DNA of 64,000 nucleotides. It comes from Ananas comosus. Taxonomy: Eukaryota > Streptophyta > Magnoliopsida > Poales > Bromeliaceae. The stretch spans positions 9,452,834-9,516,833 of the forward strand of contig NC_033640.1 in the NCBI RefSeq assembly GCF_001540865.1, in the 5' to 3' direction. Below the pieces are notes generated by a model that was given only the letters and a program-made list of their open reading frames with translations, was not told the origin of the DNA and made no database searches. Both the position numbers and the translations under genes were made by a program. Position 1 is the stretch's first letter. Each line of letters opens with the position of its first letter. Below, piece by piece: positions 49,252-62,633 of the stretch.

Positions 49252-52200
49252 TCAGTCTTTCTTCTTCCTATCGATGTATGGATATTTCTGGTAAATGAAA
49301 ATGCTGATGATAACAAGAGGTAGCGCCGCTAAGCAGTAGAGCGATGGAGGTTTCCCATCGAAAATAAACTGCAGTAATGCGGTCACAAGTAGGGCCGAAA
49401 CTATGACAAAACCCTGCAGCACCAGAGCAGAAAGGAAACCAATATCAAATGCTAGAGGAGAAGAAGCTGAAAAACTGTTGAGATATTCACAAATAAGCCC
49501 TCCCGACCTTTCTGACCCCTCCCGCATAAGCTGTGACGAGGCCAACGAGAATCCCGCCAACAGCATTTGATACGACAGGTATCTGAAAATGGCAATGAAA
49601 AATTATGAGAAAGGAAAGATGTAAGCCAGAGAGTAGTTTACTCAAGACTACAAAATCGGCAACATATTTTGGCATATAATTCTATTAGTAAAGGATTTTA
49701 TGGCATCTCAGCATCATGGACATCAGATGTCAATGACTACTAAAAGTTAGAGTTTAGCAAAATCAGGTCCAAAATAATTTGAAACTTAGAAGATCTGTAA
49801 AGAGAACTAAGCTGAAGCATTAGTTCAAATTGGCCAAAACTAGCTTAGAAGGTAAGGTTGGCTTACCTATTCATCATTCTAGTTACTTTTGTTATTATAT
49901 TTTGATCTCTCTCATAGGCAATGCCTTTTAAAGAAGCTACTTTTTCATAACAGTAAGCAAAACACACCGCTTATTATATTAAAAATACACTGCTTATTAT
50001 ATTAAAAATACACCGTTTACTATATTAAATGTCGAGAAATCAAGTGTCATCTTGATATTTGATATTTACTTTCGAAAAGTTTAAAAACTCTATATAAGCA
50101 AGGGGAGGAATCTCCCTACATGTATGAAAACCTTTATGTTTAATTTATAGCATAGATAAACATAGTGAATTCATTCACACTTAAAGGCAGCAGGCTAGTT
50201 CTCTAAAGACAGGCAGAGGTTTCGTCTGGAGAAAATACATGAACATAAAAGGTTACAATATAATGAGAGAAAAGAGTGTATCTCTTGTTCAACATCTCAC
50301 CCTAAGATGAAAAAAAGAAACAAAAAGAACAGAAGGCTCAATTAATTTGGTTAATTACCAGAGTCCACACAGTCCAGCCATGAAAGAACCCATATTTCCT
50401 AATGGCCTCCCCGTCTGGTGATTGATAGGTACTCGCTAACAAGCACATACTTCCAAACAGTGACATTTCTACAGTCATTAAGTACGAGGTATGTTTTTTA
50501 ACCTGCAAAATATGGATATTATAACTGAAAGAATATTGACGATATCAAGTATAATTTCCTGATAAATTAGAAGCTAAGAATCCTAACCTGAGAAGCCCAC
50601 TGGCACAAAGAAGAAGCCAAGCCCGAGAGGACAGAAGCAACCATAACAGGAATGATTCCGTAAAATAAAACATGATCAGAGCTACCACCACTAGAGCCTC
50701 CACTGGTGCTCTCCCCAATACTTAAAAGGATGGCGGCTATAATTAACAAGGCAAGGGCTAGAACTTGTTTGGCTGATTGCTTCTGCCTGCGAAATGTTCA
50801 AAGACAAATTATTGGAACTATGAATAATTTAAGGAAGTTAGATTTTTAGTTAGCATCTGCATCTAATAGACTTAAAGTACAGTTTACATTCCCAATAGTG
50901 ATAGATGATTAGTAGCTCCATTGGTTAGTACAACATGATAAAGACACCACAAAGGCATCTTCGACCACAACAAGCTGAAAAGGATTCCTATTTTATGAAA
51001 CAAAATTGAGTGCACTTGCTTTCCAATCAGCTAGCTGAAGCTCCCTAAACCACTTGAATAGAGCACTAAGAAACTAAGAAGTCGTACAGTATTTTGCATA
51101 TCTAAATTGATTAAGAAAACACATACTAATAATAGGAACAAGAACATACCCTAGAATAATAAAGGTAAATAAAGCTGTGAAAAATATTTTTGTCTGGTTA
51201 AGGATGGAGAAGGTGAGCGAATCCAGATTTTTGTAAGATATCTGCAGCAAACTATTCTGTAAAGCATAGATGGCTGCAGGAAGTCCTGACGCAGTCAATG
51301 ATCCAACAATAGTCCACCGGTCAAATTGTTTCTTCAAAGTACCCTCTTTTGCTAAAAGAATCAGGGCACATATAACCTAAGAAAATAATTTGGGTCATTC
51401 AAAGGAAAGAGAGCAGGCACAAGTTATTAGAATATAATAGAAAACAACAAGATGGCTATTGATTGATCACCTTTGCTATTTCACATGATAGAACTAACGA
51501 GGTCACAATGACTTCTCGCCTGAAACAAGTAACAGAAGGTGGTTATGGTTATCAGTAATGGGCAATCACAAGATTAATCCATCAGATATTAAAGCCAACA
51601 AACACATAAATTGGAAACTTAGCATCATAATATTAAATATGAGATCCTCCAGCAAGTAATTTATTGCCCATGACAGCCTATCTGTATGTAAGATGGCTAC
51701 AAACATTCAACCCATCTCAGAACACATAATGACCATAATTTCGTGCACTGAGATGCCTTCCAACATATTATCTCAGTAGTTTCTGCTGTTACTATATTAA
51801 TGTTTACATCATGCAATTTCTGCTGTTACTATATTAATGTTTACATCATGCCCAGAACTTAGAAGGCAGAAAAAGATTTTAAAAAAAGGGAAAGAGAGGA
51901 TGCAGGTGCTTTGTAAGGCATTATTATCTCACTTGAATACTTCAGTTTATATAACTTGATGTTTGCAAGAAAAAGTCTGCAGAAAAGTATAATTTGAATG
52001 CTTAATGTTACTTTATAAATATAACTCCATAGTTCAGGGCCTATTAGAATAATAGGTAGCTTTCAGACATATGAGTTTCCTTCAAAGAAACCAAATGTAT
52101 CCAAGACAAAACAACGAAGGATTATTTTGCATATCATTACAGATATCTCAAGTCCATATTTAGCATTTATGGTTGTGAAGTATCAAGCAAAGTATAGGCA

Positions 52201-53430
52201 TAACCCGTAAGAGACATGCATTTGTGCCCATAAAGTTCCCCTCTTACATAAGGTGGAGAGCATAGATTAACCAACAACTGAATGCACCTATTAAAAGGCA
52301 TCATATTTTTAATTAAAAAACTTGCCTTTGAAGGCAAGAAAACTTGACAAGAGTAGTTAGTTAAGTATTAGATGGAAAGGGCCACCTGCACTAAAGTGCT
52401 AAACTACGAGAGATCACAAGATGGGTTAACAATGATAGATTTTGTGTCAATATGTACAAAGCCGAGCATTTAACGCAGTTAATGCCGAAGTGTTACAACA
52501 AAATCTACTAGCATCTTACTTTATGCCTTATGAATGTGTAGTCCTCAAATCTGTGTAGAAAATCTAAACACTTATCAACAACAAGCATGTTCTCTTCTTC
52601 CTTTTAAGTCAAACATTGTGCATTCCTTACTAAATGCTCATTTTCTAAAATTAAGAGAACAACATGTGTTTATGGCTCAAAATGAGCCAAAAAAGAAAAT
52701 GAATTTCCTAAAAGTTAACAACTAACATCCCAGGTTCTAAAATATTCAGTTTCCAGTAGTCCGAATTAATTCCATGACCCCTAAGAAATGGAATTTCAAG
52801 TTCCTGTTGTTATAGCAAGTCCTGATATCCAGTCTCTTCCTTCTCACAATCATTTTCTCCCAACAAAATTATTACATTCCCGAGTTTCAGAAACCTATCT
52901 ATACCACTAAAAACCCCAAGTTCATTACTTTCTCCTCACTTCCTCCCAATAAAATCGCAACTAAGATTTTCAAAATCATGCATTAACACCTAATTATGAC
53001 CAGAAAAACTCATCATTTCTCTTGAATCGAAGCAAAATAAGAGGAAACAATATTAGGGAAAAAAAACAAAATATTCAGAAAAATTTCCGCTACAGATTCA
53101 TCAAACTACGCCCCTCAACATCGACCACAACTAGATCGGCTTCCGATTTTACACTCCTTAAACCATCTCCCGAGATTCAAAACCCGAATCCGAACATCGT
53201 AGCGATTGCAACAAATCACAACAATTCAAAAAGGAAAAAAATTAAGTAAAATCAGAGAGATTGAGAAGTCGAAGACGACTATTAGGGTTTTACCTCACGA
53301 AGCGCTTGGAGATCAGCGGCTGTGTGCCGTACTGAAGCGTGAGTAGCACGAGGTAGGGCCACACCTTCTTCGCCCTGGGCTTCGTCGGCGCCGCCTCCTC
53401 TGGCTTTGCTTCAGGAGTAGCGGAGCCCAT
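49252..53430 (-). CDS. ROCK1: ROCK1-type UDP-N-acetylhexosamine (nucleotide-sugar) transporter, CMP-sialic acid transporter family
   Basis: Seven exons, 53430-53294, 51519-51471, 51376-51150, 50786-50588, 50502-50359, 49582-49508 and 49413-49252, join to 330 residues. It matches Arabidopsis ROCK1 (At5g65000) almost throughout: VWPYLVLLTLQYGTQPLISK, SLTASGLPAAIYALQNSLLQ, SFLTFSILNQTKIFFTA-like, FYGIIPVMVASVLSGLASSL and KKYPYIDRKKKD-like tail. ROCK1 moves UDP-GlcNAc and UDP-GalNAc across the ER membrane and affects cytokinin oxidase glycosylation and stability; transport by this copy is inferred. About ten hydrophobic helices are visible. The C-terminus DRKKKD carries a lysine-based ER-retrieval-type tail. 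Exon 1 is soluble and Pro/Lys-rich before the first helix. Intron 1 is long (1.77 kb). The gene is divergent from ZEP1, about 670 bp between start codons. Confidence 0.94.
49964..50030. repeat. 23-bp tandem repeat, three units, in ROCK1 intron 5
   Basis: ACACCGCTTATTATATTAAA recurs at 49964, 49987 and 50010 with few changes. Confidence 0.8.
51780..51853. repeat. 37-bp tandem duplication in ROCK1 intron 1
   Basis: Units from 51780 and 51817 both read TTTCTGCTGTTACTATATTA and then ATGTTTACATCATGC. Confidence 0.9.
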
Positions 53431-54100
53431 TAATGGCGGGGGGGGGAGAGAGAGAGGGAGAGGGAGAGCGAGAGAGAATTAGGGCGAACCCCGTTGTAGT
53501 TCTTATTCAACCGCGGTGGTACGGAACGGGAAAGCAACTACTCGTACGGCCGCAAAAGCAAAGGATCCCGTTGCCAATGGTGGGCTTCCGTTTCCTCCAA
53601 CGGAGTCGATGAGGTGGTACACATGGTTCACTGGATATTTCTTGCCGTACAGGACGTTGCTAGACCCGGTGTATACCTCTAGTCCGCATGCGACTCCACA
53701 CCAACCATAACCCTGTTTCATTTGAAAGCACCGTGGCGGGCCCCACACCCGAACCAGGCCATATAAAAGGCCCCAGAGATCGCGCGAGAGCTAATTCAAA
53801 CTGCCTTTCACACTCCACTCTCTCCCTTCTCCGAGGGCGCGATTGCTCCGCCTCTTCCGATCTCCACGTGCTCCCTCCTCCACTCTCCGGAACCCTAGCG
53901 GGAGGAGAAGCTAGGGTTTCGGAGAAGAAGCGATCGGATCGTGCTACCACGTTGTAAGCGATTCTCATCCTTAGGGCTTCTTCGACCTCTTCTCTCCGTC
54001 TCAGCGAGGCCATGGCTAGGGTTTGCTATCACCGTTTCCATAGCAGGAGATAGGCGACGCACTTTGATGTTTCTGAGGCGAATTCCTTCGTAGAGCGTCC
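53431..54100. promoter_or_regulatory. ROCK1/ZEP1 divergent promoter and ZEP1 leader
   Basis: ATATAAAA at 53761-53768 is a plausible TATA box for ZEP1 on the plus strand, placing its start near 53795 and leaving a leader of about 300 nt. The leader has two short upstream frames: 54012-54053 (14 codons with stop) and 54067-54093 (9 codons with stop). On the other side a GA-rich run at 53441-53475 lies in the ROCK1 leader. Confidence 0.5.
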
Positions 54101-57100
54101 ATGATGCAGAAATTAGGATTTTCCGGTATGAAGAACTTGGATCACTTCAGATCCAGTGGCGGATCTCTCGCTGGAGCTGGGAAAACAGCTCAAATCTCAA
54201 ATCTGAAACCTTCGTCGGATTCAATGTCCTATGGGAGCTTCGCGAATCTAAAGCTCACTGCAGGTTGTGTTTCTTCCTGAAGTAATCTCCTTTGCACTGT
54301 AGCTTGATGTGGATGATTTGTTTGTATGATGATTCTCCCTCTTGTTTTGCTTGTTTTCAGAGAAGCTGGTTAAAGAGCAAGCTTCAGTGAAAACTGATCT
54401 TGAAATGGCGGTAAAATACTTGCCGTTGCTGAATTTTCCCTTCTACTTGGGCTCATTTTGTTGAAGCTCCTTAGCTTTGGATTACTAAACATCATATGGA
54501 CTCTAAAATTGGACTTGCAGTCTTTGTTTTTGTGCTTTTATTTTCATCTCAGCAGGTTTCACTACTTTCGGACATTATTAATCTATCTCTTCTGATACAT
54601 CTGTTAGCTTGATTGCATTGTAATTCTTTTGATTCTGTCTCCATATAGTGGTAGTTACAGATATTACATGTAGAAAATGTGATGAGAGCTTTTTTCTTCA
54701 TTTCTCATCATTTTCCTTTTGCTGCTGCTTTCCTTTATGCTTTATAACCTTAAAAACTCCCTAATTTAGTATTAGATCTTTTGGATATTTTATTGGCTCC
54801 CCCTGTTATGACCTTATCTCAACCCATAACGAAGCTTCTAAGCTCCATAAGTTCTATGAGGATTGGAAAAGATTGACACAAGGTTCTCTCTCACAGACGT
54901 CAGATATATAACATATCAATTTCAATATTTCATATTTTCTTTGGTATGTCTGTTGATTTTTTTATTTAATTTGAGTAATTATATGATGTTATTGATGTAG
55001 TGATGTATACGTGTGCTGGATAAGTTTAACTTCTGACAATTTTCTTTTATCATTCAGGCTTTTGCTCTAGTTTGTTGCTGAATCTGAGCAGCTCAGCTTC
55101 TTATTCATTTTAAAGACCTATAGATTCCTAAGCATACTTCGTAACTTCCGTCTTGCATATTATTTTTAACAGATTCTTCTACCTTCTTATGTCCTATTGT
55201 GCAAGGACCTTTTGGGTCAATTTTAAGTTGGAGCAAGTGTCTGCTTTAAGTAAGTTATTTGCTGTATAGTGTTCATCTTACTTAAAATTGCTGTGCACCT
55301 TGTGAAATGTATTGAAAGAGGAGATTTAGATGATGCTATCAACAAAGACAGCTCTGTCGTCCTCTAAAGAGACATTTTGTCTGTACTTCAAAACTAAAAT
55401 TTCCACTATTTTCATGGATGTCTTCATCATGTGATGTCATCTTGTAATTTTAGTTTAGGCTTATTTTAGTTTTTAGATTTTCTCATTAGCTCTCAACAAC
55501 AAAATATCCGATGATTATACCATATTTGTTTACCAAAAGTAATTAATGTGAATGGTAATCTTTCATATGGCTCTTTGTTGAATTACTTATAACTAAGATA
55601 TGATGTTCCACTTCCATAAAAATATTTGTAGCACACAAAGCTGGGGAGAGCAACAGAACAGATTCACATACTAGAGGCCAAATTACAGCAAGCAGTCAAC
55701 GAGAATGCCAAGCTTAAAGTGAAGCAAACAGAAGATTCAAAGCTTTGGCAGGGATTGGATTCAAAATTCTCCTCAACAAAGACGATGTGTGATCAACTAA
55801 CAGAAACTTTACAACAGTTAGCTTGCCAGACTCGCATAGGTAATGCTGCGCAATTAACTTTATTTACTGCATTCTGATATTATACATGCAATTTTATGGA
55901 AAATCATGTTAGCAGCTGAAGAGGACAAGAAATTCTTAGAGGAAAGGCTCGACAACAATTCAAAAGCTTTTGATGATCTTAATTCCCTGTTGAAGGATTT
56001 ATCTACAAAATTGGAGTGTGCAGACAAAAAGATCAGTGTTGGTAAGCCCCGTGCATAGTCATCTCGTTACGTGTGAGACTGTGAGAAGAATGTGTGCAGT
56101 TCATTTTCGACAAATCCATTGTGTAGTACTGTTCGGTGTACCTCTACATTCTTAGAGCATGTTGTTACAGTCATATTCTGTGTGGCTTGGCCTTGGATGT
56201 GATTACTGCAAGTATACATTTGGTGATCATATATCTCGACAACCAGTGGTAGCGTATTATCTCTGAGACTTGTTTTGTGGTAATCTTTTTTTCTTCGTAG
56301 GGAAACAGGAGATGTTGGAACTTAAACACGAGAAAGAGGAAATGGAGAAGGGTTTGAAAGATCAGCTTCATGCGACTGATATTGTCGTCAAGGAGAAAGG
56401 TAGGTGTCAAACCTTTTGTTTCAAGCTACCAGTGTACAGTGATAATAATTGTCCAGATGCTCATCAGTCTTGGTAATTTTGGTCATACGGAATTGTCAAA
56501 ATGGGATATATAGGAGGTCAGGAAAATCACACTTAGCCTCTACAATCTTGCTGACAAACTTGCGGTTAAAACTTTTGGAGTGTGACCATTCATCCCTTGG
56601 CTGCTAGATAAACTTCCTACTTTTATCAACTGAATTTTTTGTCTTATAAGCATGAATAATATTTTTTTACATATTACACACAGATTCTACAATCAAGCAT
56701 CTAGAAGGGACCGTCGAAGAAAATAAGGTGCACCTTCGGACTCTTGACTCCCAATTGCGGCAAATGGAACATGAGTTGAAGCTAAAAGAAGATACATGCC
56801 TATTGCTAAGAGCTACTCTGGAAAACTTGGAAAGTGAAAAATATGGTCTGCAGAGAAGCAATCAAGAATTTGTAGAGAAAATTGACATATCATGCAAGGC
56901 ATATAAGGAGCTTGAAAATGTGCTTCTCAGCCTAATGGCAAAAATAGTTGAACTAGATAAAGAGAATTTGATTGTTTCAGGTCATGTTTCTAAGCTGATC
57001 TCTTCCTTTCAAACCTACAATGAGTTGATCCAAGAAGAGAAGAACCTGGCACTAAAGTCTGCTCAGGGCAAATTTGAAAATCTCCAGAAAGTATACATAC

Positions 57101-60100
57101 ATTCCATATCGGAAAATGATGCCCTCAAAATAGAAATCGAGGAGCTTCACACCAAAGTAACAGAGCTACAGAAAGCTCAAGAATTTGTTATGGTACAACA
57201 TGCAGAAGAATGCCGCTTAGCTGAAGATAAGGTTCGAAGATTGGAGTCTGAAGCTGCGGAAATTGTCTCAAAGAAAGATGAAGCAGAGGAGTTGGCTTCA
57301 GAGTTGCAAAAGAAAGTTGTAAAGTTATCAGAAGATTCTAAGCTAACTGATAGTCAAATGGTTCGTCAAACTTACTCCTTTCTTGACTACGGTTTCTACT
57401 ATATCTTTATAATCTCTAATCTTGTTCTTTGATGCTTTCAGCAAGAGTTGTTACAGAAAATTTCGAAGTTAGAATCAGAGAACCATGATCTTCTAAACAA
57501 AGAGAAGTTGGTGTTACAAGAAAAAGCTCAGGAGATAGAATCCCTTCATAGTGAGATAACTAAGCGTGACCAGCAGGTTGATGCACTAGAAAATCATGTC
57601 AACCAACTTCATATAGATATGGATGAGAAGGAGCAGCTTATTTTAAGTTCTGTAGAGAGAGAAAAGCATTTAGAGGAGCAAAAGTCACAGGTTATTGATT
57701 GTGATACTTTTGATTGATGCGATAACAATTTAGAGAGTATCTATAACAGTTATCTGTGTTCAGATTCAGGCTTCACTGATGGCAGCTGAATGCAAACTTG
57801 CTGAGGCAAAAAAACAGTATGATATGATGCTCGAGGGTAAACAGTTGGAGCTATCCAAGCATTTGAAGGAGTTGTCTCAGAGGAATGATCAGGTATTGAT
57901 TTTTTGTTGGTGGGCTTTGGCTATTTTGCACTGTAGGATAATAACAATATGAATGAGTGAGTTTGGCAGGCAATCAATGATATTCGGAAGAAATATGAGG
58001 TTGAGAAGGTGGATATTGTTAGTGCCGAAAAGGAAAAGGTATCTTCTCTTTTTAGTATTGGTCCTAGACGATGCAAACTTTGAAGATGCTGACATCTTTC
58101 TTTACTGTATCAAATTGCTAAAATTTCAGGCAGAGAAACTCATCAAAGAAATGGAAAGAAAATGTGAAGAAAAAATATCTGAAAATAAAGAGGAGGCACA
58201 GCGGTACTTGATGCATGTTAAGGAGGAACATGGTGCAATGGTAATTATTTGGAATTCTTGCGGCTTCCTTGAGTGGATTAACAAATCAAGAATGCTAATT
58301 GGTACTATGGAGAATTATCCGTCTTTCCCACAGAAAAAATTCCTATTCCAAATCTAATGGAACTATTGTATAAGAGTTCACTTATTCTGTGATATTTCCT
58401 GTTTGCAACGTGTTTGATAATGAAGTTCTTCCTGACCTCTGGAAAATGTTGTATGCACCATGCTGTTCCTTGGAGATACAATGCACATCTGCTTCCTAAT
58501 TATTATGAAGAATGTTCTCCATATTTTGAACAGAAGCAAAACCCTACTTCACAGCTAAACAAAATGTGATATAAGAATCAACTGTTCTGATATTTCCTGC
58601 TGCGACATATGACTCTCATAATTTTCATTCTCACCACAAAACATGTTACACGTAACATGTTACATCCTTGCACATACAATGCTGTCTGCTTGCTAATGCT
58701 CGAGTTTCACAAGAGATAGCCAGTCTTCAGTGCTGGAAAATAGTATTTCTTAGATTTTTCGTGTGTATATACATATAAATGCTAAACTACACAATACAGA
58801 TGATACTGCCATCTTTGAAGAAGAGTATCAGGCTTTTCTTTTGTGAATTCTGCAGATTAGTAGAATTCAGCAGGATCATGATGAGAAGGAATCAAGACTT
58901 CGGTCCCATCACACGGAAGAGCTGCAGCGGCTACAGCTTCAGACTGAAAATGAATTGAGGGAGGTACTTGATGATTTACTCTTTAGCTTTCCATTATTCA
59001 AGAATCTTAACCAGCTTTTAACTGTCATAAATCCTCGTCAACGTAGAGAATATCATCACTTAGAAAAGAGCATGAAATCCAAATAAAATCCTTGAAGCTA
59101 GAATGTGAAGATGACTGTAGAAAACTACAGGAAGAGTTGGAGCTTCAAAAGTCAAAGGTACTTTGCTTTCTGTAAGGCTTTGTTCAATGAAATTCATTGC
59201 TTCTTTAAATCCAAATTTTAATGCAATCTGATTCAGGAGGAAAAGCAACGAGCATTACTTCAATTGCAGTGGAAAGTAATGGGTGAGAATCAACAAGTTG
59301 ACCAAGAAGTGAACTCTAAGAATAAGAAGGTGCTCTATTCTAGTGGCTATGCTATGATATTAGTTACACATACCTGCTTCTCTACATTCTCTTCTGTTTG
59401 GTTTTCTTTTTTCCTCTCGAAACTCTTTGTATGGTTTGCTTCTTTTTTGTTAAGTACTTTGCTCTTTTATCTCCTGATTAAACTCCCTTTTGGAGGCATG
59501 GACATCTTGTTCAGCACATCTATTTTGTTTATTCAAGGAGCATAAAGCAATTAGTTGATAGTGAATATATTTTTACATTTTTCATAACGTATATTTGGCC
59601 TCTAGTTCATTTTAATCGGAATAGGATAAATTACCATGTCGGCGGTAAGCCTTATCCTTGAATTTCACAATGATGAAGGCCTTGCAATGGACAACAATCA
59701 AACTATGGTAGCTATCACAAATAATCACCATACTGCACAAATTATAACTGGATAACTTGCTCCAGTATCCAAATAGGCCCGAAATAGTTGCATTGAGCAT
59801 CACCTTATAGCACTTTCTTACAGCATGGTGCACTTTAATAATTTTATTCAGTATTTCCACTTCTGCTTTTTACTGTACTTGCACAGACTTTGTATTTCTA
59901 ATCTGTTTTAAGTGATATTATTATTATTATATGGTATCTTATTTGTAACTTTGTCATTCTGTAGGAATACTCTGTTTCCTCGATAAAGATGAGAGATTCA
60001 TACGGTAGGAAAGAACGCCAGCTTGCAGTAATCAGCCCTGAGAGTAGGAAGGTTGTACGACCACTAATCTCTTCTTAGACAGAATTTGTTTGATATCTTT

Positions 60101-61521
60101 TACAACAAGTTCAAGGCTGTTATATTTATGAGATTGAAAATGATCGTACTTTAATTTCTATATTGGGTGCACTCTAGGATGTAAATTTGTCAGGAATCAT
60201 GCGGACACCTATAGCAAACATACTGAAGAAAGTAGAGAAGGGGAGTGCAAGAAATATTCCAAAGCACAGCAAGAAGGTGATTCCTTATGACAGATTGATC
60301 CTTTTACACCATTCATTGCTCTCCAGTGAACCCATTTCTGTCCATCATTTAGTTCATACCTATTCAAGAAATTCTTTTGCTGTTATAAATGAGTTGTTTT
60401 ATTTGAATTGTCATTTAAATATGCCTTTGATGTTAACCAACTTTCCAATGGTGCTTACATATCTCCGATCATGTCAGTTAAACCATTTTCAATTATTTCT
60501 TTCTTGGATATTTCACTGTAACAGGTTACACGCCATGAATACGAAATCGAGACAGCCAATGGAAGAACAATAACAAAACGCAGAAAGACAAAAAGCACTG
60601 TAATGTTTGAGGTATACAAATATCTGCTGTCTGGATATATAGTTTGCAACAGTTGAGCGGATGCGTTAAAGCCATCAATTTTACTTTGCATGTTTAGGAA
60701 CCGGGCATTCAAAAGACAACACATACCAAGACACCTAATGCTAGTGAGGATGTTACGAAAATCAGAAAGGTACGAGCACCAAGTCACTAACTACAATTCA
60801 GCAGATATTTACTGGGATTTTTAAAGTAAATGCGTGACTGGGAATGCCTATATTTTCTTTTCTTTTTTTCAAATTCTTCCTCATTCAAATAGGGTATATC
60901 CCTGTTTAATCAAAAAAAAAAAATTCTTCCTCACGTTCTCTGAATTTTAAGGCACCTGTGGGATGGTCCTACTTAATTTTTAATTTCTATAACTATGATT
61001 CTCATTGACAGCAAAAAAAAAAAAAGAAAAAAAAAAGAAAGAAACAAAAGGAAAAAAAAAAGATATGGCAGTTAGTACTTTTCGCTTTTTGGTTTTCTGA
61101 GGAGATGAGCTTGCATTCTAAGCAACAATGGTAAGAAAGTTCCCAAGCGATTCAATTGCATAACGCTTGATGGAAAACAAAAACTAAAGCTTAACATAGA
61201 TCATGTTAATTATGCGTAAATTATCTCAGTGCTGCTTTTTATATTACATTGAACCCGTTTTCAGATGCCAATGACTCCTGGGAGCTCTTATACTCCACTT
61301 AGGAATGCGTCTTGTATCTTTTTTTCCCTTATGTAGCGAGCGTCTAATGATTTCCCTCATGATAGATGTGTTTACTTTTTGACATCTACAGTCTTCCTTA
61401 CAATGTAACTTAACATCCACAGGTAGTTGGAGGGCCCCACCCGCATCCTGCGAATATCGGCGACTTGTTCTCCGAGGGTTCTCTAAACCCTTACACTGAC
61501 GACCCTTACGCATTTGATTAG
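54101..61521 (+). CDS. ZEP1: Synaptonemal complex transverse-filament protein ZEP1/ZYP1
   Basis: Nineteen exons join to 894 residues (rice ZEP1 is about 909, Arabidopsis ZYP1a about 870): 54101-54263, 54361-54410, 55632-55839, 55913-56041, 56301-56399, 56684-57360, 57442-57690, 57764-57892, 57970-58038, 58130-58240, 58856-58963, 59047-59157, 59237-59329, 59965-60051, 60178-60276, 60525-60611, 60698-60769, 61265-61313, 61427-61521. It builds the central region of the synaptonemal complex in meiotic prophase and influences crossover number and placement. A short Ser/Gly-rich head ([20 protein letters not shown]) is followed by coiled coil over about residues 50-700. A basic tail follows, ending in the plant-typical [27 protein letters not shown] motif. 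Exon 4 has a TAGCAG tandem acceptor (one Ala more or less). The last two splice sites were chosen because only they keep this tail in frame. Either of two adjacent ATGs may start it. Confidence 0.94.
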
Positions 61522-62633
61522 AAGGTACTTTAATCTTGATTACAGTAAAAGTTTCTTCTAATTTCCTTACAGTTCGTAATCTTGATTCTGCTGCATAAAT
61601 CTATAGAAATATAATCTTGTCGATAAGCATCGTGAAGCGGTCTTCTACCGAAGGTGTACATGAAGGGACGTAGGCCTATTGTGGCCTTATTGTGCATATA
61701 ACACCAAAACTAACTTGTTGTGGGCGGATGAAGAGGATATTACATACTCATTTCAAGCATTAAATGATGTAAAGGGTAGGTGAGAAAACTCGCTAGTCTT
61801 GCACCTTATAGTAGTTGAGCAAGAGGAGACTGGAAGATGACCGTATGGAATTAATTCATACACCTAACCGAACCGTTTCTACCAGCCCCCCATATATACA
61901 TTCCTATAATACATCCATCTCTGACTTGCTAGAATGGTAGTACCACGAGCTTGCCATCACAACCAATGAACCAACCGTTCTTTTCTCTGCTAAAATAATA
62001 ATTTTTGAAAATTATTTTTAATGGTTTGTACATTGAAGGAAATACCACTTTTGACTTTGTGTGAAATCATAAATGTTATACATGAATACTGATTTGTTAA
62101 CTTAAAGTACATTTTTGAGTCGAGAAAAGAAAATAGCGACCAGTGCATCCTATATATAGATGTAAATTTTATATCTATTCATCCTAAGCTTTATAAATTT
62201 CTTATAAATTTTTAGTATTAAGAAAAATGTTGATGCGATCAATAAGAGAATAAGAGATTTTGGATAAGTAAAGCGTCATATTTACATCCTACATATAGGC
62301 GTATGGGTAGCGTTGCTCTTTGAGTTAACCTATGGGCTATGGCCTTACTTGAAAAAGGAAAAAATAAAAATAAAAAAAATCCGTCACTCTCACTTGAATG
62401 CGTTTTCCCTCAAAGACTTCATTAACTCTTGCCACTTCAATTGTGTAACATCATATTCTTCACACCAAACACAAACCCAAGTGAGCTCTTTCTGAATAAA
62501 CAAACCACCTTCAATGGTCGCACAAATGTGGAAAGCACTTCCCACATGCGCAGCAGAGGAGCCAGGAAATTCAATGAATACTTAGTGCTCTCTGCAACAC
62601 AAGCTCGCTCTATGGAGCAGCAGTGCAAAAAAT
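61522..62633. other. Intergenic region between ZEP1 and the sugar transporter
   Basis: Contains the ZEP1 3' UTR and the transporter promoter. CTATATATAG near 62150 is TATA-like but about 480 bp from the ATG, so I do not assign it. No gene seen. Confidence 0.4.

Noticed and set aside
57361..57432. Read-through of ZEP1 exon 6 into intron sequence
   Set aside because: The frame stays open for 24 codons but loses the coiled-coil pattern; joining ATG at 57360 to CAA at 57442 restores it.
62141..62165. TATA-like CTATATATAG before the sugar transporter
   Set aside because: It is nearly 480 bp before the start codon with no sign of a leader intron, so assignment as the promoter is not supported.
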